A DNA stretch of 64,000 nt from Anniella stebbinsi (taxonomy: Eukaryota > Chordata > Lepidosauria > Squamata > Anniellidae). Shown piece by piece: positions 1-10,767 of the stretch; positions within the stretch are counted from its first letter, which is position 1; each line of letters starts with the position of its first letter. The translations under genes and the position numbers were made by a program. The DNA lies in the NCBI GenBank assembly GCA_029215795.1, contig JARDYH010000003.1, positions 17,586,001 through 17,650,000 on the forward strand, given 5' to 3'. Under the pieces are notes generated by a model. It ran no database searches. It worked only from the letters and a program-made list of their open reading frames with translations, and was not told the origin of the DNA.

Positions 1-621
1 ACACATTACATCAATTCTGCCACACCAACAAAAACACACACATCACCACCTACAGCTGTCAATGACAGAATTTGTCCCAAAACTTATCATTGGCTTACTA
101 CTAATAAGGGGGCTGGGAGGCACAAAGAACAGGTTCAAAACTTCCAACCTCTCTTGGTATAAAACACACACAAAGAATAAGGGACAAATACTGGGAAACC
201 TGCCGACAGCTGAGTTAATAGGGGACCTTCTCAGAGCCGTACATTTGTCAACTGGTTCACACGTTTAAGAAAGGAGTCGAAGGACAGCCTGAGAAATTCA
301 CAGCTCCACTAAGACTGCAATCCAGTACACACTTGCGAGCAAGACCCACTGTAACCACAGGGACTTACTTCCAAGTCAGCTTGCATTGAACTGACCTGCT
401 CAGAGCTAGAGATGACAATCTCAACTCCCACTGACAGATGGCTTCAGATCCACCCTTATTTAAGGCTCGCTATTGATTGCATGACCTCAGCTTGCATTAA
501 CAGATGCTTTATCATACACCCTAATTTAAATTCCCTTATTACAAGTCTTCAGATAAGCTTGTGTTTAAAAGCTTTGCAAACATAACCAGATCGTCTGCCC
601 ACATACACGTACATGTCAAAA
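1..621. other. Gene-free stretch, nothing recognised
   Basis: No coding exon or recognisable repeat was identified. Short open frames lack family motifs. The stretch lies on the 3' side of the minus-strand BPGM exon, so it may be BPGM intron or flank, but nothing in it shows this. Confidence 0.5.
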
Positions 622-1245
622 TATGTATCCCACAAGCAGGACAAGAGTGCAGCGGCATCCTCCCACCCATGTTCCCCAGCAAATGGTGTATATAGGCTTA
701 CTGCCCCAGATACTGGAGGGTGCACATCGTCATCAGGACTAGTAGCCATTGAGAGCCTACCCTTCCAGGAATGTATCAAACCCTCTTTTAAAGCCATTCA
801 AATTAGTTGGTAGCGAATTCCATATCTGACTATGCACTCTGTGAAGAAGTGCTTCCTTTATCTGTCCTGAATCTCCCACCTATCTACTTCATGGGATGAC
901 CCCTTTGGGTTCTAGTATTGAGAGAGGGAGGAAAATGTATCCCTATCCACATTCTCCACACCATGCATAATTTTGTCCACTTCTATCATGCCTGCCCCTT
1001 AGCCTCCTTTTCCCCAAGCTAACCATTCCCAGCTTTTGTAACCTTCCCTCAGAGGGAAGATGCTCCAGACCCCTGACCACTTTAGTTGGCCTTTTCTGCA
1101 CTTTTTTCAGCTCTACAACATCTTTTTTTAGGTATGGTAACCAGAACTGTACACAGTGTTTCAAGTGTGGTCACAGCGTGCATTTGTTTAAAGCAAGCAT
1201 GATATGGGCAGTATTTTTCTCAATTCCTTTTCTAATTACGCCTAA
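622..1245 (-). mobile_element. CR1 LINE 3' fragment
   Basis: Read on the minus strand, 943-1164 translates to the end of a CR1 reverse-transcriptase ORF ([13 protein letters not shown], then a [17 protein letters not shown] stretch and GKRRLRG). The rest is the typical CR1 tail ([12 protein letters not shown], then the part containing CAAGCAGGAC and GATACTGGAG on the plus strand). The copy is 5'-truncated and carries stops, so it is dead. Confidence 0.85.
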
Positions 1246-2008
1246 TTCCCCCCTTCTTTCTTTTTCACTGCAGCGGCACACGGGATTGAACAATAGAAGC
1301 TGGTTACAATGTAGGTGAGAAGGCAAATTCACTCAAAAACCTGGTGCCGGCCCTGCCGCGAAGGATTAGCCTCTCCATTTAGAACAGGGCGCAGTAGTCA
1401 TGCCCTTTAAATACATACATCCCTACCTTTCTGAAATATCACTCCATTGCATAAGTACGGTAAAAGAATGAATAGAAGATGCACCTCCCAGCATTTCATG
1501 TATTAGGAGAACAGCCTCAAGTTTGTTTGAAGATATAGAGGGAAAGAGAAGAGATGCTGGATGACTTAGGTTTCTTTCCTCATTTGGTCTCATCTCAGGT
1601 GTACTGGACGACTTCTACAAATTATCTACATGCTGGTGAAGGTCAACCAAGGCCAGTGTCAAATTACTCCATGTACTTGTAACACAAACCGGCTGACCTT
1701 TCACTGAATTTCTCCATCCACATCTCTTTGGGTGTTGTGATCACAGCGGTTTTCACCAAGCTCAGCTGAGCAAAAACATGAAGTCCACAGTAAGACTCGT
1801 ATGCAGTAGACAGGTAGCTTAATGACACATCTACATAAAGCCGTGAAGGCTAGGGGTAAAATAACATTCCTCCCAGCACCACTGGGCATTTTCCCCAATA
1901 GAAAAATTGGGAATTTTGGAGGAATGAGCAAAATGCTTTTTTTAAGATAAGGTTTTTTGTACTCACAATGTATATTATTAAAAAAAAAATGGTAATACAA
2001 TCTATAGC
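1246..2008. other. Gene-free stretch, nothing recognised
   Basis: AT-rich unique-looking sequence with no exon and no clear repeat. A short A-run lies at 1980-1989. Confidence 0.4.
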
Positions 2009-2492
2009 AGACTTCCCCAAGCTGGCGACCTCCAGATGTGTTGGACTACAACTCCTAGCATCTACAGTAGGGCTGGGAACAGATTCGGATCAAGATCCCT
2101 CCCCCCCACTCTCCCTGCTTACCTGCTGCCTCCTCCTCGTCACCGCTGTCCGCCGCTGCTTCCGCTCTACTGAGAATCAGGCCTCGCAGCCTGGTTCTCA
2201 ATAGAGCGACGCCGTGCTGGGTAGAGTGGAAGCAGCAGCAGCAGCAGACAGCAACGACGAGGAGGCAGCAGGTAAGCAGGGAGAGTGGGGGGAAGGTGGC
2301 GAGTCCTTTTCCCCATAGACTTGATCCGGAGACCCAGATCCTATTCCGGACCAGATCAGGGGAGGTCCGATCCAGATCATCCGGATCAGGACCAGATCAG
2401 GGGGACTGTTCTCAGCCCTAATCTGCAGCATAACTGGTTGGGGATACTGGAAGTTGTAGTCCAGTCTGGAGGGCACCAGGTCGGGGGAAAGC
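2009..2492. mobile_element. Foldback short repeat (CCAGATGT type), split by a later insertion
   Basis: The left half (2009-2067) has the CTTCCCCAAGCTGG and CCAGATGTGTTGGACTACAA blocks. The right half (2429-2492) has GAAGTTGTAGTCCAG and GGAGGGCACCAGG. Together they form one copy of the near-palindromic repeat seen about 20 times in this window. It is interrupted by a hAT-like MITE at 2068-2420. Confidence 0.75.
2068..2420. mobile_element. hAT-like MITE with large internal hairpin
   Basis: Ends are TAGGGCTGGGAACAG and CTGTTCTCAGCCCTA, inverted repeats with one mismatch. Flanking 8-mers are ATCTACAG (2060-2067) and ATCTGCAG (2421-2428), a 7/8 match. TAGGG ends with 8-bp duplications are typical of hAT transposons. 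Inside, 2107-2143 and 2256-2292 are near-perfect inverted copies (CTCTCCCTGCTTACCTGCTG against CAGCAGGTAAGCAGGGAGAG). No transposase is present, so it is non-autonomous. Confidence 0.7.
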
Positions 2493-4009
2493 TTATCCAC
2501 ATCATTAGAGAATGATTACTAAGTGGCATAGGATGCATTAGTTTGCAGTGCTCTCTCTCATATGGGGAATATTCACTATTTTACTTGTTAAAAAAAACCA
2601 TGATGGCATTTATATTTTTGAGGCTACCATCCAATGAGCACTTACATGGGAATAACCTCTACTAAACAGAGTGTGGCTGTGTAAAACCAGCTTGCCTGCA
2701 ATTAAAACATTTACCCCCATCTTTGTTGCTGCCCAGTATCATGGAGTGCAGCCATTGTTGCTTCATATTTACGTCAATGCATGTGGCGCTTTGCAAAGTA
2801 TTGGAGGACAGATCCTTGCCCCCAAGGAGCTTGCAAACTAAAATTCAACACAGGAAATGCAGGAAGGAGAAGGAGATGGATGTAGGAGTGAACCGGGAAA
2901 GAACATACCAATTATTTCCATTATATACACTTTGGCTTCATTACAACAGGGGCAGAGGTGTTTGAAGGCTGAATTCAATTTCAGAGACGCTCACAGGGAA
3001 CACATTCTGGTATTGGGCCGAAAAGAGCAGCATATTTTAGCTTACAGGTCTTGCTGCCAGTAACACAGCCAGCGGAAAAGCATTTCGCCCTTTTAGAATG
3101 GGGAAAAGCAACATACGAACACCAGCCATCAGGGAAAGAGGCGTAGCCACATGAGCAACCTAAGAGGGCCACATCTGGCCCACAGGCAGGAGGTCCAACA
3201 CCTCCGCAACAGGGTATCAAAGGCTTTGTGGAAAAGGGTAGATTTTGAGGAGGGACTTGAAGGAAGCACAAGGCAAGCCAAAGGAGGCAGCAAAGGTGGA
3301 CGTGCAGAGCCACACTGCTAAATGAAGTGGCCCCCTGACGAATCACACCTCAAGAGCAGGCTTTAAGATGCACCTAGCGGGCCACTGGCCACCTCCCAGA
3401 TCTTGTACAGTACATCAGGTAACACAGCAGCGCTCCTATTCCATTGCATTGAGGGATGGCAGCTGGGGGAAGCAAGGACATGCCAATGACTGCTGGAGTA
3501 AATCACCCATTTTACAGGGATTGGTCCTGAGATGCAGTTGGCTCCAAATCCTTTCCTGGAGAGTTGACATCTGCAGAATAATTCTAGGCAGCGTCATTTA
3601 GTTGAAATTCGCTCCCTCTGCAGCGCACATTTTACAAGACGGTCCATTTTTAGCTGTAAAAGCCTGATTATACAAAAACAAATACTTTCAGACGAACTGC
3701 TAAACTGACCCATCACGAAATAAATCCCCTTCATCCACAGCCTGGAAATCATGACTCGATCATCTGATGCATTATAGCACATCCTGCTCAGATCCTTCCC
3801 TATCATTTAACACAAGTACAATGAAAACCTTGTCAGGCCCCTTGAGCTGCAGTTTTATGTGGTTAGCAAAACCAACTTCCCGCCCCCACAAGACACACGC
3901 ATTAATCAGGATGTGGAGGAATTCGTTACCTTCTGTCTGAAGAGGCTGCATTTCAAAAAGCTTTATAAATGAGTCAAAGAGGAGAGTTTGCTTAAAGATT
4001 TTGCTTGAA
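2493..4009. other. Gene-free stretch with weak LINE-like scraps
   Basis: No exon found. 2772-2850 (GGCGCTTTGCAAAG, then CCCCCAAGGAGCTTGCAAAC) and 3215-3275 (CAAAGGCTTTGTGGAAAAGG, then TTTTGAGGAGGGACTTGAAG) resemble tails of old L2-type retroposons. These are weak calls from short matches. Confidence 0.35.
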
Positions 4010-4560
4010 AACAACTAATTATTTACTTGGTCTTCCAAAATGCTTTGATAAAGTCCCTCACCAAAGACTCCTGAGCAAACTCAACAGTCATGGAACAAGG
4101 GGAGAGGTCCTCTTATGGATCAGTAACTGGTTAATGAACAGAAAGCAGAGAGTAGGAATAAATGGTAAATTCTCTCAGTGGAGGGAAGTAAATAGAGGGG
4201 TCCCACAGGGATCAATTCTTTTCAACTCGTTCGTAAATGATCTGGAATTAGGAGTGAGCAGTGAAGTGGCCAAGTTTGCTGGTGACACCAAATTATTTAA
4301 GGTGGTTAAAACAAAGGGATCTCTCTAAGCTAGGAAAGTAGGTGCCCAAATGGCAGATGCGGTTCAATGTAAGCAAGTGTAAAGTGATGCACGTTGGAAC
4401 CCCCCCAAAAAATCCCAACTTCAAGAAATGACCTGGTGGGATCTAAACTGGTGGTTACCAACCAAGTAATAGATATTGGGGTTGTGGTGAACGGCTCAAT
4501 GAAAATGTCAACCCAGTGTGCAGGGGAGGGGTCAGGGCGAGCGTTTTCTGAGAACCGAGA
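4010..4560 (+). mobile_element. LINE reverse-transcriptase fragment (CR1/L2 clade)
   Basis: The plus-strand translation contains CFDKVPHQRLLSKLNSHG, WISNWLMNRKQRVGING, GVPQGSILF, and KFAGDTKLFKVV where active elements have a FADDTKL catalytic motif. This is the palm domain of a non-LTR reverse transcriptase. The active-site Asp pair reads Gly-Asp, and frames break at both ends. After 4330 the QMRFNV..CKVMH-like continuation (GCGGTTCAATGTAAGCAAGT) is still visible. It is a decayed, 5'- and 3'-truncated copy. Confidence 0.88.
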
Positions 4561-5605
4561 AATTCTATGGTTGTCCAGACAATGTCTAGTGTTCATGAAA
4601 TTGCTCCCTAACCCTTTTCCATCTTGAACCCAGTGCAAGGGAGAATCTAGCTCTCCCTCCATAAAGGCAGAGGTGCTTGGCTCTCAGTACAGCTTGCCCT
4701 CATACATGCAGTGGTTGGTTTTTAACTCAAATGGATTGGAGGGCTACTAAATTTAACACTTGCTTTAAGGCATGACTCTCCACATGGAGTCTCCTACGAA
4801 ACATTAGCGGTTTTCAAAAACTGTGTTCAAGGGAAGCAGGCGTCCAACACACTACTCATCCTGCTCTCCATGGCGAGCGTGCCACTGCTCTCTGGCGAGT
4901 GTAGCAAGTGCCAGCCTTCCTCCCAATCTTGGAGCTCTGTACAGCACCAAAACAAGGCCCGGTCCTCTCCACCTTCATCTAGGAGCCACGCAGAAAGATA
5001 AACCAGCCCCTGAGGATGGTCCTTGACCCCATGCCAACTTTCAGAGGTGCGGGTACAAGGTCAGGGGAAAGACTCCATCCCTTAAGGGAGAGGAAGGGTC
5101 CCAGTGACCACGCTGGCTGGGGGTGAGAAGGACTGCATTCCAACACTTCTGGAGGGCACAAGGTTGGGGAAGGCTGGGACGCAAAGTAAGGACCCTAGTG
5201 CCTGAATGAGGAATAACAAGAACCTCTAAGCCGAAACTCCAGCTGCAGCCTCACCTGCAGTTTCTACTTGTGCTTCTGCAGCCTAAGCCAATCGCACAGG
5301 ATCAGGGCTCTGCTAGCCACACTGTCCCAACATGTTGCCACACTCATTAGGTGAGGGGATTCATTACATTTGACCGATTCCTGATGGACAAAGAGTACAA
5401 AGATCCCAGTTGGTTACCGCCGAACTCTTTCTCCGAGAGAAAGGTTAGAGATTTAACAAGGAAGGAGAGGAGGTGCAACTCAGCGACTGAGCATTTGCTG
5501 TGCAGCCCAGGCATCTCTCCATAAATAAATAAAAACATCACCGGCAGCAGGGCTGGGAAAGAATTTGCCCGAGAACTGCGGGGAGCCGCTGACAGTTACT
5601 GTAGA
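4561..5605. other. Gene-free stretch, one foldback scrap
   Basis: Nothing coding recognised. 5139-5182 (CTTCTGGAGGGCACAAGG, then TTGGGGAAGGCTGG) is the right half of the CCAGATGT-type foldback repeat. Confidence 0.45.
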
Positions 5606-5706
5606 CCAACCTGGTGCCTTCCAGATGTCTTGGACTACAGCTGCCATCCTCAGTCAGCATGGCCAACGGCCAGCACAACTGGAGGGCCAGAGTGTGGGAA
5701 GGCTGG
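5606..5706. mobile_element. Foldback short repeat (CCAGATGT type)
   Basis: Starts ACCAACCTGGTGCCTTCCAG and ends with AACTGGAGGGCCAGAG and GGGAAGGCTGG. The two halves are imperfect reverse complements around GCATGGCCAACGGCC. Confidence 0.7.
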
Positions 5707-5933
5707 TTAGTCAATGCTGAGCCATGCGGCCCTTTCCTGATTCATTAAAAGGGCAGCATACGTTTAAAGAGGTTTGAGCCGCCTGGAAATGGAGGGAGAT
5801 TCGCAAAGGCCAAATCCCACAGTTCAGATGCTGCCCACAGGCAACCGGTCGTGCATCACTAGCTTACAACATGGCACTGCTAGTTCCAAATCTATTACTA
5901 CACTATTTTAGCATTAACTAGTCCAGGAGGTGT

Positions 5934-6012
5934 TACAGAACCATAGAATAGTAGAATTGGAAGGGCCTGTAAGGCCATCGAGTCCAACCCCCTGCTCAAT
6001 ACAGGAATCCAC
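5934..6012 (-). mobile_element. LINE 3' tail (CR1/L3-like)
   Basis: The run ACCATAGAATAGTAGAATTG, then GGGCCTGTAAGGCCATCGAG and CCAACCCCCTGCTCAAT is the well-known reversed tail of a vertebrate CR1/L3-type LINE. A plus-strand copy of the same tail lies at 30400-30478. Confidence 0.7.
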
Positions 6013-6548
6013 TTGTTCACATACAAGGTTACTTGTACATAAGCAATTAACATCGCTAAAAATTAATCTTAAAATAGAGCTTCAAACTTTCTTCTGCCCT
6101 ACTCCTGAACGTTAAGAAGTTGTTCTATAACCTCTCGTTCTGTTTTCCTTGGCAAGAAAAAAAACACGTTACAGGCTGGTCCAGGCTGTGCAACTACCTG
6201 AATCTGAATTGGCTTTCAAGTTCAGCGGCTCTCCCGCAGTTGCCAGCTAGTACCGGATCTTCCAGCACAAGTTTACACTGCTTAGAACAGGACATGCATC
6301 TATTCTCCAGGATGAGAATTGCTTCCCGTTCCAACTATAGAAGCAGCGCAGTGCAAACACAGCCCTTAATGAAACACACACAATGTGTTTAACGAGGGGA
6401 GACCACAGTCAGAACAATCTGCTTTATGGTTAAGAATCAAGCCTCCGTGTTCAGAGGAAGTGCACCTGTGATTTACAGATTCAGGGGACAATGAAGAGGG
6501 GACAGCTACTTCCATGATGAGTTTCTTGAGGGTCCAGGGAGTCAGTCC

Positions 6549-6695
6549 TCTAGTTCAGGGGTGGGCACGTTGCAGCCCTCCAAGCTGTTCTGGCCTACAA
6601 TTCCCATTATATTCCACCACCGACTATGCTGGCTAGGGCTGATGGGAGCTGAAGGTTAAAAGATCTGGTGGGCCATAAGCAGCCCACATCTGCTC
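6549..6695. mobile_element. Foldback short repeat (GTGGGCA variant)
   Basis: Begins CAGGGGTGGGCACGTTGCAG and ends GGCCATAAGCAGCCCACATC. The middle holds CTACAATTCCCATTA and TGATGGGAGCTGAAG, the diverged arms of the foldback family. Confidence 0.6.
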
Positions 6696-6805
6696 TACCT
6701 GATCACTACCGCTGTACAAGATGGACTTGAGGTCTGACTCAAGTAAGCAATGACATCCATCCTCCTACTTTGTCTTGCAGCGTTGCAAAACGAATAAAGT
6801 TTGTG

Positions 6806-6880
6806 GCTTTAATTTTGGTGAACCGCTCAGAGAGCTTTGGCTATGGGGCGGTATAGAAATGCAATAAATAAATAAATCTT
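6806..6880 (+). mobile_element. LINE 3' tail
   Basis: GTGAACCGCTCAGAGAGCTT, then GGCTATGGGGCGGTATAG and an (AATA)n end. It is the plus-strand counterpart of the tail at 20158-20230. Confidence 0.7.
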
Positions 6881-6939
6881 ATCTTCAGTTTTTCTTATGA
6901 TTTTGCAGCAGCCAGAACATGCATAGAATATTTTAAGGG

Positions 6940-7095
6940 TAGGGCCGTAGCTCAGTACGGCTTTGGATGCAGAAGGTCCCGGATTCAATCCCTGCCTGAA
7001 ATCCTGGAGAGTTGCTTCCAATCTGTGTTGACAACACTGGGTTAGATGGACCAATGGTCTGACTCGGTATAAGGCAACTTCCGTTGTTCTTGTTT
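6940..7095 (+). mobile_element. tRNA-derived SINE
   Basis: The head GGGCCGTAGCTCAGT fits a pol III A box and GATTCAATCCCTG a B box. It is followed by the non-tRNA body TAGATGGACCAATGGTCTGA and GGTATAAGGCAACTTCC. No cloverleaf or intact acceptor stem is evident, so this is a SINE and not a tRNA gene. Confidence 0.8.
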
Positions 7096-7362
7096 CACCT
7101 ATCCAGTTGTCAAGATTGCAAGGATGAGCTGTAGAAGGGCGGTTAGCGTTGACCCCGATACCTCTCTTCCTTAGACATCTGCAGAAAAACTGGCTCCATT
7201 CTATTACTATCCAAGAGGTGTAGCCATCTCCAGCCTCACTTCCACACAATGCTAGCTTAGATAGCTTTAAAAAAAAAAAAAGTCTTAAAACCTTTTCTTT
7301 TTCCCTGTCGAGTGGCATTCCCTTGGGGCTGCATTCTGGTGGTAGGCAGGGCCACCCCCTCT

Positions 7363-7368
7363 TTCTCT

Positions 7369-7400
<32 letters not shown>
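7363..7400. repeat. CT-rich microsatellite
   Basis: TTTCTC units pass into a pure (CT)n run ending before GTGTCC. This run creates long spurious Ser/Leu-rich and Arg/Glu-rich open frames on both strands. Confidence 0.95.
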
Positions 7401-7618
7401 GTGTCCTCCAATGCCCAGGCAGGGACAAGTGTTGAAACATGCTCATAAACAGCAACAATCCACTTTGCAAAAAGCTACCAATTTTCCAGTAGGCGTCACA
7501 GAAGCCCAGTCAAGATTTATCCTGCCTCAAAAACATTTATCAGTGAAAGAAAATGCAAAGAAGAAAAGAAAAGGGAAGGCTGCCACACTATTAAGGCACA
7601 CGTAAAAGATGCAACAGA

Positions 7619-8380
7619 GGCTGCCTCTACACGAGACGTTTAAAGCTCTTTGAAGTCTCATTAAAATTTTTACCTCTACAAGAGCGGAGCGTAAATCGGG
7701 AGTTGAGGCGCGTTATCTATTCGATTATGTGCATTATCGAATGTGTGTTAAATAGCGAGTTTTGACTATGTGAACAAGCAATTCTCGCATTAACTACTTG
7801 TAAAGCGCATTTCAAACAACCGGTAAGGCCACCAGTTGTGTGCTCAATTACCTCTTGCGTACAAGCATTTACGATAAAGCGCTTCAGCGATTGTGCGCAT
7901 AATCGGCTAACCAGGCGTCAAACGGAATCCATCTAGAGGGGGTCAGAGGCAGAAAAATCAATAAAGTAAAATCTTCAAAATTACAGGATTGTGCATCATG
8001 GTCAGGGATTTGACGCCTTCAAATGGGATACACATGGAACTTCAGAATCAAGAGAGGGAGAGGGAGGTCCCCTCTACAAGACTTCGGTTTGACGCCTGGT
8101 TGTCCGATTATGCACATCTCGCAAGCACTTTTACGGTAAATCACTGGTTGCCTTACCGGTTGTATGAAACGCGCTTTAATGTGGAGAATCACTTGTTCAC
8201 ATGGGCATAATGCGCTTTAACGGCTGCGGTAAATTAAAACTCGCTATTTAATGCACATTTGATTATGCGCATAATCGGAGAGAAAACGCGCCTCAACCCC
8301 CGATTTGCGCTCCGTTCTTGTAGAGGTAAAAAATTCAATGCTCCTTGAAAGAGCTTTAAATGCCTCTTGTAGAGGCACCC
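7619..8380. mobile_element. CpG-rich inverted-pair foldback element (Harbinger-like MITE)
   Basis: Two arms of about 310 bases in opposite orientation (7619-7945 and 8066-8380) flank a centre of about 120 bases. Outer ends are GGCTGCCTCTACACGAG and CTCTTGTAGAGGCACCC. The trinucleotide AGA flanks both sides (7616-7618 and 8381-8383), suggesting the whole 762-bp palindrome moved as one unit. Each arm carries ATGCGCAT-type palindromes and many CpGs, such as GATTATGCGCATAATCGGAG at 8261. The same unit recurs at 27652 and 33884. No coding capacity is seen. Superfamily assignment is inferred from the 3-bp duplication only. Confidence 0.75.
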
Positions 8381-9379
8381 AGAAAGAGGGAGGGGGAGGG
8401 ATTCCAATTACTTAAGAACTACAGTGAGGAACACTTGTCCTTCCCCCCCCCCCCCAACGCTCAAGCAAGGAAGTGGTTTCAAAGTGCTCTGCTCTCCCTA
8501 GGGAAAGGGCGAGGCGCTCCCCACTAAGGCAGGAACACCCCTTGAAAGTGTGAATCTGGCCAGATCTGTCCTTTCAAATTACTCTGCTCTCCTTTCTAGG
8601 GCAAGGACATTATAGGCCGCACATGGCCGGCAACCCCCCCCCCCCACCCCCACTCCAGGCTTAGACAAATCCTTGGAGGATAATGCCTAGGAGTGGCAGC
8701 TAGCCATGACAGAACCGCGGGTATGGAGGCTGTATAGCTCCAAATACCAAATGCTAAGGACATGCGAATAGCACCAACACCATGCACATGTGCTTCCCGG
8801 AGACATCTGGCAGGCAGCTAGATAAAATAAACCTTGGCCTGTTCCAGCAAGGCAATGTATCTGATGGCTAAAAGAGGACAGCGTCCAGACTCTCAGCATC
8901 TCAATTCCTCAAAATTCCAGGGATGAGTTTATGTCACTTTGCCTGGTTCCCTCGTTCTGCAGGCACACAAACACATCATATAAACGTACCCCCGATGCAA
9001 ACATCCCTTGGGTAGCAGAACAAAAGCTGCCACACAGCAAGCGAGTCAAGCGAACTGTGTTACTTCAAAACCAGCTCCTGTTCCTGTGCTTCCTCCTAAT
9101 GCCTATTTGGGTCATTATAACCCTATAGCTTGGGTAGGAACTAAAGTAGTACATGAAGAAAGACTGTATTGATGTATGGAGGCTCTCAACTCAGAGTCAC
9201 CTGCCTCAAATTTGGCAAACGCCTATGAATTATCATTAACCAACGCCCAGCGCTTCAGTCTTCCAAGGCGCTGGCTGACCTGCGCAGGGTTGAGCCCTGC
9301 TAATTAAATTGCCTACTGACAGATCAATACAGTATTTCCCAATATCAAACCTATGCAGGCCTGATTGAAAAGCAATCTG
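8381..9379. other. Gene-free stretch with poly-C runs
   Basis: No exon. Homopolymer C runs lie at 8436-8452 and 8633-8646. Nothing else was recognised. Confidence 0.5.
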
Positions 9380-9453
9380 GGGATGATGCTGGCTAGGGAT
9401 GATGGGATTTGTAGCCCAAAACATCTAGAAGGCACCAGGTCAAGGAAAGCTGG
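9380..9453. mobile_element. Foldback short repeat, right half
   Basis: GATGCTGGCTAGGGATGATG, then TTTGTAGCCCAAAACATC and GAAGGCACCAGGTC, the right arm of the family. Confidence 0.6.
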
Positions 9454-9544
9454 CATAATGGGACCATTTCACAGTATTCCATGCCGGGGTCAGAGGGGTG
9501 GAACAGAAAAAAGGATTAGATTTGATTTTGTAGGGGCATGAAGG

Positions 9545-9625
9545 TCATGTGCACAGCCTAACCTATCTCACGAGATTTGTTGGGAGGATGACTGAAGCAA
9601 GAATTGTGTAAAGTATGTTATGAAC
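9545..9625 (+). mobile_element. SINE body fragment
   Basis: CCTAACCTATCTCACGAG, then TTGTTGGGAGGATGACTGAA resembles the body of the tRNA-derived SINE found complete on the minus strand at 28806-29030. The head is missing. Confidence 0.5.
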
Positions 9626-9730
9626 TAGGAAGTGGTACAAAAACAATCATCTGGCTTGCAACTTGGCTATAGAGTTTGAAGGTCTTAAGGAGCGTATATC
9701 TGGTTCTCCAGGGGCAGAGCCATACTATAG

Positions 9731-9870
9731 ACCAGCCTTCCCCCAAACTGGTGCCCTCCAGATGTTTTGGACTACAACCCAACATTTCTGATCATCGGCC
9801 ATCTGGTTAAGGCTGATAGGACTTGTAGCCCAAGGTATATGAATGGCCCCAGACTGGGGAATGCTGCACT
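9731..9870. mobile_element. Foldback short repeat (CCAGATGT type)
   Basis: Both arms are present: ACCAGCCTTCCCCCAAACTG, CCTCCAGATGTTTTGGACTA, and the right arm GGACTTGTAGCCCAAGG and CCCCAGACTGGGGAATGCTG. Confidence 0.7.
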
Positions 9871-10166
9871 GACAAACAGACCTCCTCTCTCTAGTGAACC
9901 TGAGCGCTGTAGCATCCAAGGGTGACTAAGATTCTCTAAGAAAATAACCAGAATGATTGCTAGATGATAATTCCCAGGATTCTTTGTGAGAAGCCATGGA
10001 AGTGAAACAGGTAGAAAACTGATTAGTAGAGATACGCCCTTAAAAAAAAACACATTACATTCTTTTCCTGAGGAAAATGATTGTCAATATGAGTTACACT
10101 ACATTTACATGTAAGGGTTGCACTCTATTTACAAAGTTTAAAACCAAATCAGTGCCCACAAGTTAC

Positions 10167-10767
10167 CTTCCAAGTGTTTCAGCAGAGCCCTCGTGCTGTT
10201 CCCGTGAGCAGAAATGAGAACTGTCCTGCCCCTCTTCACCTCTGGCGCGATCCTCTCGTTCCAATAGGGAAGGAGTCTGTCAAGCACTTCTTTCAAGCTT
10301 TCGGCCTTCGGGAGTTTCTCCAATGGCACGTCGCAGTGCTTGTACCGGCGGTCGTGGTAGATTTCGTGATAGTAAGGGTGGGACTCCGTGATGGGAGGCG
10401 GCGTGACGGCGTAGCTCCTCCGCCACCGTTTCACCTGCTCTTCACCGTGGTTCAGAGCCATCTCTGCCCGGTTGAGGCCGATCAGCGCGCCGTAGTGCCG
10501 CTCGTTCAGCCGCCAGGAAGACTCCGTGGGGACCCACTCCTGCCCCATCTCCTCCAGCACGTGCCAGGCAGTCTGAATAGAACGGCTGAGGATGGACGTG
10601 AACACGAGGTCAAATTCAAAACCGAGCGCTCTGAGGTGCTTGCCGCAGTTCTGAGCTTCCTTCACCCCGTCACTGCTTAGCTTCTGGTCCACCCAGCTGC
10701 AGAAGCGGTTCTCTTTGTTCCAAGCCCCTTCACCATGCCTCAGCAGGACGAGTCTATACTTGGCCAT
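10167..10767 (-). CDS. BPGM: Bisphosphoglycerate mutase, first coding exon (partial gene)
   Basis: This red-cell enzyme of the histidine phosphatase/PGAM family makes and breaks down 2,3-bisphosphoglycerate in the cytosol and so tunes haemoglobin oxygen affinity. The exon encodes residues 1-200 plus one base of the next codon. It is colinear, without gaps, with the vertebrate protein (about 259 residues). Visible motifs: [17 protein letters not shown], with catalytic His11 and the Gly14 that marks BPGM rather than PGAM (which has Ser there); [17 protein letters not shown], with the proton-donor Glu; ERIAPEV; and [18 protein letters not shown], with the second catalytic His. The start has a good context (AAAATGG). 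The donor GGTAACT follows Leu-Glu-G, the usual place of the last BPGM intron. About 58 C-terminal residues are in an exon not found here, presumably beyond base 1. No stop or frameshift. Confidence 0.97.

Noticed and set aside
4005..4328. Intact reverse-transcriptase gene
   Set aside because: The catalytic FADD reads FAGD and both ends break off. It is a dead LINE fragment.
6943..7015. Possible tRNA gene
   Set aside because: A- and B-box-like words are present, but there is no cloverleaf or acceptor pairing, and a SINE body follows.
6827..7411. 194-codon minus-strand open frame
   Set aside because: It runs through a LINE tail, a SINE and a CT microsatellite. The Arg/Glu-Lys repeats are the microsatellite in translation.
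10174..10680. 168-codon plus-strand open frame over BPGM
   Set aside because: Shadow of the BPGM coding exon on the opposite strand. No family motifs, while the minus strand matches BPGM end to end.
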